Part shown: positions 55,801 through 64,000 of the stretch, one piece after another
How the letters are laid out: every line of letters starts with the position of its first letter
Position numbering within the stretch: position 1 is the stretch's first letter
Assembly (NCBI GenBank): GCA_018398575.1
Contig: JAGTXZ010000024.1
Coordinates: 248,001 to 312,000, forward strand
Source: Ampelomyces quisqualis
Lineage: Eukaryota > Ascomycota > Dothideomycetes > Pleosporales > Phaeosphaeriaceae
DNA length: 64,000 nucleotides
Reading direction: 5' to 3'
Program-made: the position numbers and the translations under genes
Notes under the pieces: generated by a model
The model's input: only the letters and a program-made list of their open reading frames with translations
The model's database searches: none
What the model was told of the DNA's origin: nothing

Positions 55801-58800
55801 CTTACTAGAGCTAGAGATACTTACTATAACAGCTATATTTGCTTGCAGGCCTATCTTATATACCTAGTGCGTAAAAGGCACTATCTAATATTGTCTCAAA
55901 AGGGCTTTAGCTACCTTGTAATATTAGTTGCAGTCTTTCTAAACTATACTATAGTGCAGGTAGGAGGAAGTATAATGCTAATAATTGTAGCCTTACATTA
56001 AGGTTTAGAGTTTACTTAAATGTTAATCTTTAACTATTAAAATAGAGCAAAGCTTACAAGAGACTGTTATATAGTTTAGGTTAGAAGTTAGGCGCTTATA
56101 TTCTTTTAAATTATTATTCTTAAAGATAGTAATAGGCTAGGTGCAATTATCGCGCAACTATAAACACAGATTAGCTATACTTATACCTTCTAGTTGTTGC
56201 GCTGTTAATAATGTGCAGGCCTTCTTATTCTTAATTTTGTTATTCTTAATAAAGTAGTGCACCAAAAGGTATACTTATCTAATCTTAGTTAACAAGAAGA
56301 GTGTAGTAACTTTTCCTTGCTAGAAATACTTAAAAGTAACCTTGTTATTCTAGTTACAGAAGTCTAGCTTAACGCTATTACTTGCTACTAAGTAAGGGGT
56401 GTTTTTATTAGCGTCTTCTTTAGTAAAGTTTATACACAATACTATTACAAGGCTATAAAGCTAGGTTTAAGAAATTAAATATACTACTCTAAGCCTATAG
56501 TAGATCTGTTTACGCATGCTAAATTGTTGCTTAATTAGGCTAGCAACTCTAAAGCGTAGGGCAGCCTCTTCTTAGGTCTTAAACAAGTGTTCTAGAATAG
56601 TAATAAACTTTAGTAGGGCATTAGTTACGCAAATGTCTATATTAGTAATTATTAGATTATTAGTGTCTATATAGAACAGACTTAGAGGGTTAAACACAGA
56701 TAGTTTACTAAAGCGCTTAATTGTTAATTAGGTAAGAAGGTTAATATCTATACCTTAGACTAAGATATAGACAATAGGCAATATTTATAAAATCTTACAG
56801 ACGTTATTATAGGTAGTTAGCATATTCTTCTTCTTTATAAACAAGTTAGAAGTAAAAGGCTTCTTATTATGTTAAAGCTAAATAAGCATAAGACTATAAC
56901 TGTGTCTAAGTAACTTATAACATTATTTCTAATACTTAGGGTTGTTAGTTATAAGATAAGGGAACAGATTCTAGAGATATAGTATGCAAGATAGGTTAGA
57001 GATGTTAACTATGCGCTTAGTAGGAATGTATAAGTTATCTTCCTAGTTTCTATAAATATCTCTATAAGCACAAGTGTTATAGAAGGTAAAATTAACATTA
57101 GCCTTATACTATAGCTAGTATTTAACTATAGCATCTAGGTAATTAAATAACATTTGCAGGCGTATATAAGAGCAGTTCTTAGGATCTTTATAAATAATAA
57201 ACTTTACGTATATACTTAGTTCCTATTAATACTTATCTACTAGATTAAGCTAAGTAGTAATATTAGTCTTAGGTTAAGCGTAGCGTTTGCGCTAAGCCTT
57301 AAGAAGGGCTGTATATTTCTTGCGCTGCGCCTTAGTCTATTGTACTTGCTTAGGCTTTACTTTACTAGAATAACTATAAGAAGGCAGCTAGTTAATCTTA
57401 GCTTGTTCTTTAGCAGCACGTTCCAGGTTATCTACCTTAATACCTAAGACTAGGATATAGCTAACAGTATAGACGCGTTGCTTTAATAGAAAGATCTTAT
57501 TAAGTTGCTTAATTAAAATGTTCTATCTGTAAGTTAAACAAGAATAGTTATAAAGGTAAGGTAGCTTTTGTGTAGATATAATAGGGTAGAACTCTAGGTT
57601 AACTTATATAATAAAATAAGCTTTGCAAAGAATATTAGTATCTAATAGAGTATATAATAGTTTACTTAACTGCACTGCTTTCTAAGCAGTTATATCTATA
57701 GTAAAGCCTTAGAGTTCTTTAATTATATTACTATTTTATATACTTAACTAGTATGTGTTAACTAAGCGTGCGTAAGACTAGTTATAGATTATATAATAAT
57801 ATAACAGATCTTTAATTGCTGCATTAGCAAGCTAGTTAAAGGCAACAGAACCAAATATAGTAGAGGTCTGCATATTATCTTAGAAACTGCTAAAATTAAG
57901 TGTATAAGGCAGGACTTTAAACTTAGTTAGTAGAGCTGTCTAGTCTAAACCTGCTGTAAAGACCTCTAAAAACATTATAGGCTTATAGGTTAGAACTAAG
58001 ACCTGTAGAGGAAGCAGTAGTACATAGGCTTAACCTAGATTAGGTCTTACCTTAGTAGTCTAAGCTTTAAAGGCCTAGAGTTCTAGCAGGCTTATAAAGG
58101 CGTTTAGAAAGTTAAGCTAGAAGCCTGTAATTAGATAGGTATCCTTAAGGCTGTTAGTAGTTAGATACTTTAGATTAATTGTAAAGGCTATAACTGCTTA
58201 AAAGGCCTTTTTCTTATACTTAGAAGGTTTAGCTAGGCTAAGTGTTACGTTGCTATAGTAGCTGTTCTTGTGTAAGGTCTTAACTTAATTGTTCTTAACT
58301 AAGGCGTCTTAATCTAGGTCTAGTTCCTTACGCTTTTTAAACTGCTAGAGGCTAGTATATCTATTAATTGTAGTAAGGTTAGTGTTTACTAGCTTTTGCA
58401 GCTCTTATATATTAATGCTAATATTATTAAACTGCGCTATAACAGCAGAAGAGTAATGTTACAAACAAGTCTAAAGGTAAAGTAGAGTATTTAGGTGTAT
58501 TAAGTAGTAAAGGCGTAGGTAATAAGCAATAGAGGTAAGTAACGCGCTAACATAGGTCTGTACGTTTTGTTATTAAGATAGCTAAGTAAGAGGCAGAAGT
58601 GTGTTTTAGATAATATAAAAGAAAAGTCTAATAGCGCAGGTAAAGTGCGTAATTGCGTAATTTGTATAGTAATAATAATAAAAGCTATAGTATAGGCAAG
58701 CAGTTGCATAGTGCTGCTAAAAGCTTATTAGTATCCTAAAATAATACTATTAGGTAGTGCCTTGTAGAGAGCAGCAAATAGTTAGGCAAGTACTATTTTA

Positions 58801-59199
58801 CTACTCCTAAGCTTACACTATCTTAGGTATATCTATTTGCAGTTACTCCTTTACTATATAAGAGTCTTTAGAGGCACTATAGCCCTACTATTAGACCTTG
58901 TAGAACTATTACTTCTAATAATTGCTAGAAACCTTACAAAGTTCTTTAGTAAGGATCTAGTTAACAATATATTTTAGCTCTTTATTATAGGTAAAGCTAG
59001 TTGCTAGCACTAGGAGCTTATCTTCTACTGCCTCTACTACCTTACTAGCTACTACAGGTAAGCAGTTGTATAGGTCTGATAACGCAGGTTCTAAGTAGAT
59101 AACTAAGATAACTAGGTGTATCTTAAGTCTGTTAGGCAGATTAAGTTAAAACGCGTTTTTGCTAATTCTTTTAAGGACCTTAAACAGCCTATCCTTAAT
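52810..59199. mobile_element. RIP-degraded repeat block, family not identified
   Basis: Strongly AT-rich, saturated with CTAG/TTA/TAA strings. On the minus strand between about 54100-53200 and 57450-56050, translation shows long frames interrupted mainly by TAG, as expected when CAG and TGG codons are mutated, so minus-strand coding remnants are present, but I do not recognise them. No intact gene exists; short open frames such as 55726-56001 and 58500-58709 are by-products. An (ATT)n run lies at 53336-53350. Confidence 0.6.
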
Positions 59200-62000
59200 A
59201 ACGTTAAGCGCTAAGGCATATAGGATGTAGTACCTGCAATTAGTTTTACGCGTTAGTCTAAGAAAAACCTAGTTACTAATCTTAATTAGTAAGTACTAAT
59301 AGTTATAGTATATTGCTATACAGGCTTGCGCTAGCTTAAGAGCCTCCTTAGCTTAAGCCTAGATATTATAGTAGTTGCGCAGAAACTGCTTTGCTAACTT
59401 GTGCTAGATAGTAGAGTTGTAGATAGTAACGCTATCTTAGAGATAGGTACTATAGAGAAGTTTAAAAGGCGACTCTCCTGTAGTAAAGTTGCAAGCAGTA
59501 TTAATTGCAAATTGCACGTTAAGTAAAAGCTTATCCTACCTAATTATTAGGGCGTTATAGTTAGCAATTATACACTAAAAGGTAATCTTAACAATCTAGT
59601 TAGTTTTCTTGCTTTAGCTATCTACTTATAGGTAATAGGCAGTTGTTATTGCTAGCGTAGTTCCTATTTTCTTAAAGAGGGCTTACTAGAACTTAGCTAG
59701 AAAGCGCCTATTGCAATTAGAAATAATAGCCTTTAGCAGACTCTATTTGCATATAACGTAATCTTAAAAGCAAATAGCTTAGTAGTAGGCGTTACCTTGT
59801 ACCTCCTCTAGGTAATCTAGGTTGTTAGCTTTACCTTGCCTGCCTACTATACTAGAAATTAGTTTAACAGCCTTAGTAGCTTTATTAGTAATAGTAAGGA
59901 TGTAGTTGTAGCTATTAAGTATAACTAGTAATCTAATAATAAAATCTATTGTAATTGCGTAGAAAGGTAAGAACAGATACTTAATAGGCTGCATTTTACT
60001 AGCAGGTATCTTAGTTAAGAGTTAGTAAACGTTATATTGTAGACACGTAGCAATATATTTAGTAGTATACTTACGCAGGTTTAGTAGATATATTAATATT
60101 TAAATTTGTTTGCATATTCTAATTACGCTAGAGTACCTAACGTTATTGTACACTAGTTTTAGAACATTATAATATAATAACTGTAGGATATATAGTTGTT
60201 CCTATCTATTAGGTAATATTTAGTATATAAGGCTAGAATATAGATCTATATAGAAACTTTTACAGGTTACTAGTAGTTGCAGGTCTTGTTCTACCTAATC
60301 TATAATGTTGTAGTAGACCTTACAAAGAGCTAGGTCTATTTTTAGAGCCTGTAGTAGCTTGTCTTAGAACTTATTATTTATTTAAATAAGTTCTGCCTTA
60401 TATAAAGCATTTAAGGGATAGGCTTTAGATGTAAAGAGAGAGACTAGTTCCTGTATAGCAGCACCTATTAGTTCCTATAGAGTAAGGCAAAGGCTTATAG
60501 GAAGAGATTTCTGTCTATTATAAGTAAGAAGGCTTTATAGTGCGTCTATAGAGGGCGTTAAAGCTAGTTTAGGTGTATGCAAGGTTTGTATTCTAGATAG
60601 AGCGTTAGTATTCAAATAATCCTTACTAGAGATATACTAAATTTCTATTTTGCTATAGTAGTAGGCAAAGAATAGTTACTATAACTGCAGTTACTTAGAA
60701 CGTTTACCTTACACTAGGCCTTTATCCTTAAACGCGTTAACAATAGCTAAGTAGTCTATATATACTAGGAATTTCTTATAGTTAGTATACTGCAGTAGTT
60801 TCTTAAGAGCCTATACTAGCGCTGCAGTCTCTAGCTCTATTGGCTAGTACTATAACTCTGTAGGAGAAAGAGTCTTTAAGAGATATAGAATAGGTCGCTC
60901 TACTAAGTTGTTTAGATCTAACACGTTAAGTTAGTGTACAGCGCAACTAAAACTACGTTTATAGCTTCTGTCTACGTAGAAAATAAATAGTTAAGAAAAG
61001 TTAGAGTAGGCAAGAGTAGGTAAGGCGTAGAGCTTGTTTTTAAGCTTTTTAAAAGTAGCCTCTGCTTTATAACGTTGTTAGCTATCTATAAAATCTGCTA
61101 CTAGTGTTATATTAGAGTAACGTTGTTGTTTGTACTCTTTCTTAAAAGTATCTTTAAAGTAGTAGGTCTTAAGCGTATTTAGCAGTATATATACGTTAAA
61201 GTAGTATTTTACAAACTTCTAGTAGAACCTAAAGAGGCCTACAGCGTATTCTAGCTGCTGCACTGTTTAAGAGAATGTTATAGTTTAAATAGCTTTAGTC
61301 TTCTCTTAAACAGTACTAAGCCCTAGTTATAACACGTAGTGCCCTAGCGCCTAGATAGAGGAGTAACTAAAATAGCATTTAGCTAGCAATAGAGTAACTC
61401 TAGCTTTCTCTAAGAGAGTTAAGGCCTTATCTAGATATACTAGGTAATCTTCTAACATATAGCTAAAGATAATAATGTTGTTAATATATATAAGTATAAA
61501 GTCCTAGAGGTATTAATTAAACAACTGTTCTATTTAGTGCTAAAAGAAACTAGGGCTACAGGCAAGGCCTATAGTAGAGCTAAGAAATATTTTATAACTT
61601 TAGTATGCTATTACAAAGGCAGTCTTCTATTAGTCTTCTTCTATAATATCTTATTAGAAGAAGCTTTTAACAAAGTTAAGCAACAAGAACACTATTGCGC
61701 TACTTATAGCTAACAGGATAGTGTCTTGCTTAAGAAGCAAGTAGGCGTTAGGTATAAGAGCCTTATTAACCTAGCGCATGTTAACTACTACTTAAGGTTT
61801 GTTGTTTTTCTAGACTACAAAGGCTAGAGACGCTATAGGACTAGGTAAACTAAGTAGAATTTTCTTAATTTAGCCTTGCTTAGTAAGAGGATTAAGAACC
61901 TTATTAATAGCTTCTTTATCGCGCTTAGACTAGTTGTATAGAGCCTGTTTAAGCTTTAACAAATTAATCCTATTGTAGAAAGAAATAAGCATCTTTACTC
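59200..62000 (-). mobile_element. Ty3/Gypsy LTR retrotransposon pol remnant (RT, RNase H, integrase), RIP-inactivated
   Basis: On the minus strand the order is reverse transcriptase, RNase H, integrase, which is the Gypsy order. RT: about 61990-61200, with VVVNMR, VNKALIPNAYLLLKQDTIL, TIGLACSPSFF, the catalytic YIDD box altered to YINN with NNIIIFS following (near 61490-61460) and LDKALTLLEKARVTLLLAKC. Integrase: about 59994-59779, with FYAITIDFI and ILTITNKATKAVKLI. The frames are broken by many TAG stops consistent with C-to-T/G-to-A mutation. It cannot be active. LTRs and gag were not found. Confidence 0.85.
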
Positions 62001-64000
62001 TATTGTTAAATTAACCTAGTTCTTTGCGCTACAAGAATTAATAGCCTGTTAATATCTTTTAAATACGCTTCTAATAGTCCTCTCTAAATAGAGTAGACAT
62101 ATCTGCCTTGTTTACTTTAATTTTATTATTAAGCAGCTCTATAACAAAGAGTAATTTAGTAGGCAAGTTATCTAGTTTATTATTACCTATTAGAATAGGC
62201 ATTTCTTTAAAGAGATAGTTAAGGGAATATAGCAGGTTAGCTTAATAGTAAAGAAGAAAAGCCTACTCTAAATAGCTAATAATCTAACCTTAATAGATTG
62301 CAACATTACAGTTACCTAAATTGTTAAATAGTATTTTAGGTTTATCTCTGTTTACTAGTTAATTGCTAGCAGAGGCAAAGGTATTTGTTAAGAGGTCTGC
62401 TACTAGTTATGTAGTAAAGAGGTATCTTAATTTACACTAAGGTACTACATAGTGTTGCACTACTAAATAGACGCTAGAACTAGCTAGAACTACGTAATTA
62501 GTTTTAGCTAAGACTACTATACGTTTGCAGCAAGAAACTAGAGTAGAGTATAGTTTAACGTAATAACTACAGATTTAAAGGGCTAGAAAACTACTTAAAA
62601 CACTATTGTACATAATACTAACCTTCTATAGCTAAAGAATATTATTGCCTATAATATAGGGCACTAGTAATTTGTTAACTACGTAAACCTATCTATATAA
62701 TTAGATAACTTTACTATTAACTGCATAAAGAGTAACTAAAAAATCCTAGATAAGATGTTTTACTTGTAACGCTAATAAGCTAACGCTGTTAACGCTTATA
62801 ATCTAGTTGCTTTAGAGTTTCTAGAGTAGTGTACGCAAAAAATAGTAGAGCTTACTTTATTAGATTAAGGATACGCTAGCACTAGTATTAGGATAAAATT
62901 TAATAGGGATAGTATTAGATGCGTATATATAAGCTTTAGTAGGTTTGTTACAATTAGTAAAGGTTGTAATAAAAATAGTATTAGTAATTAAAATAGTATT
63001 AGTAACTAAGTTGTTAGAAATTAAAGCAAATTCTGCTAAAAGAATTAATATTAGGTTATTAGCTTTAGTAGGTGTTTAAGATAATGTTGCTAAGCTACTA
63101 GTTAACAAAGGAAAAGAAAGATCTAATCTGCTTAAACTATAGATAGCAGAAGTAGCAAGATTAGAGTTACAGCTGTCTATCTAGAGCTCTGTTAGAAGTT
63201 TTCTAACTTAGTAGTAGCTAAAATAGTTTTAGCCCTATTGCTTTAGAGTGTTTAGTTATTAAAATTAACGTCTAATAAATTGTTATCTAATAACTCTCTA
63301 AAGAAGAATAATATTATATTAGCTAGAAACGTAACGCGCTTCTAGAATTTTAGCTAAGTAAGACAAAGATTGTTATAATGCTTGCCTTTGCAGTAAGTGT
63401 AAGAGTATTTTAACAGGCGCAGAGCGTAGGCTAGAGTAATAGCTCTTAGAATAACAGTAGTAGGTGCTGCAGCACGTAGCATAATATAGTTAGAGGTCTT
63501 CTTAGGTAATAGGGTGTTACTCTCTTGCTTGCAGTCGCGTTAAGCTGCTTGTTAGTTCTAAGCAAATTGCCTTGCAATAGATTTAAACTTATGTTAGGCC
63601 TAAGTGCGCTAACCTTCTTACGCTTGCTAATATAAGTTTTCTTTCTAGTAACACTTATTAACAAAAGTTTCTATTGTTATATTAGCGTAAATAGATACTA
63701 ATGCTATAAGTAGTAGGTTAAGGTCTAACTAGATCTTGTAGATTATTATAATCTCTTAAGTAATAGGATTATAGCTAGCGTTATACAGTAAAGTCTACTT
63801 CTTAGTAATATAATCTCTAACTAATAACTTCTAGTTAAAGTAATACTTTAGAGCATTAGCTTTCTACTTAGCGCTAATAATATTGCGCTAAAAGTAGTAA
63901 CAAAGCAAATTAATCTACGTATTAACGCTTGTTATTATACGTTTATGCTCTAGCTTAGACAATAACGCATACTACTCTAGGGCTTAGCCTTTTATATATA
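62001..64000. mobile_element. RIP-degraded repeat continuing beyond the window
   Basis: Same composition as the Gypsy remnant. Upstream (in element orientation) of its RT, so it may include protease/gag sequence; the minus-strand frame 63664-63446 is not recognised. Continues past the right edge. Confidence 0.55.

Noticed and set aside
55726..56001. 91-codon plus-strand frame in the AT-rich block
   Set aside because: Composition-driven frame in RIP-mutated DNA; no motif, and coding remnants there read on the minus strand.

Overview
The window is nuclear DNA from a filamentous ascomycete, most likely a dothideomycete (Pleosporales-like). The evidence is short spliceosomal introns of about 45-120 bp with gtaagt/gtatgt donors, a nuclear atp9 with a mitochondrial presequence, fungus-specific families (AreB-type GATA factor, Zn2Cys6 regulator, DUF4470-MYND, GH114, PL4, GH88) and an AT-rich, RIP-mutated retrotransposon block. 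There are no operons, tRNAs, rRNAs or CRISPR arrays. Exon joins below were built by hand from splice signals and checked for reading phase.

Layout. 0-5 kb: 3' end of srp68, an areB-like GATA factor and atp9. 5-8 kb: gene-poor, with a broken ankyrin gene. 8.3-15.1 kb: a long DDB1/CPSF-A-family (MMS1_N) gene divergent from a Gyp8/TBC1D20-like Rab GAP. 15.6-17.8 kb: two divergent small secreted cysteine-rich proteins that share a C-terminal CKGCxxC motif. 18-25.3 kb: an unidentified protein, a DUF7587-like protein and exocyst sec5. 27.2-39.1 kb: a five-gene carbohydrate cluster. 40.3-46.5 kb: a BTB protein and two acidic, disordered proteins that share an IVYL-acidic motif. 46.9-52.3 kb: a tiny membrane protein, a GH114 pseudogene and a DUF4470-MYND gene that loses its 5' end at a repeat junction. 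52.3-64 kb: RIP-degraded repeats, including a recognisable Ty3/Gypsy pol on the minus strand.

The most interesting system is the 27.2-39.1 kb cluster: secreted PL4 rhamnogalacturonan lyase (+), Zn2Cys6 regulator (-), GH88 unsaturated-uronyl hydrolase (-), ACS-family MFS transporter (+) and DUF2264 protein (+). The inferred flow is that the lyase cuts rhamnogalacturonan I outside the cell into oligosaccharides with an unsaturated uronyl end, the anion-type MFS carrier imports them, GH88 removes the unsaturated uronate in the cytosol, and DUF2264 acts on the remaining oligosaccharide, with the local regulator controlling the set. GH88 and MFS share one divergent promoter. The families are read from sequence; the pathway is inference.

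Second, the tail shows a distinctive mutation pattern. TCA/CCA (and TGA/TGG on the other strand) are nearly absent while ACA/GCA remain, and two 176-bp direct repeats at its edge differ only by C-to-T and G-to-A changes. This suggests RIP-like mutation with a preference for a pyrimidine before the target C.
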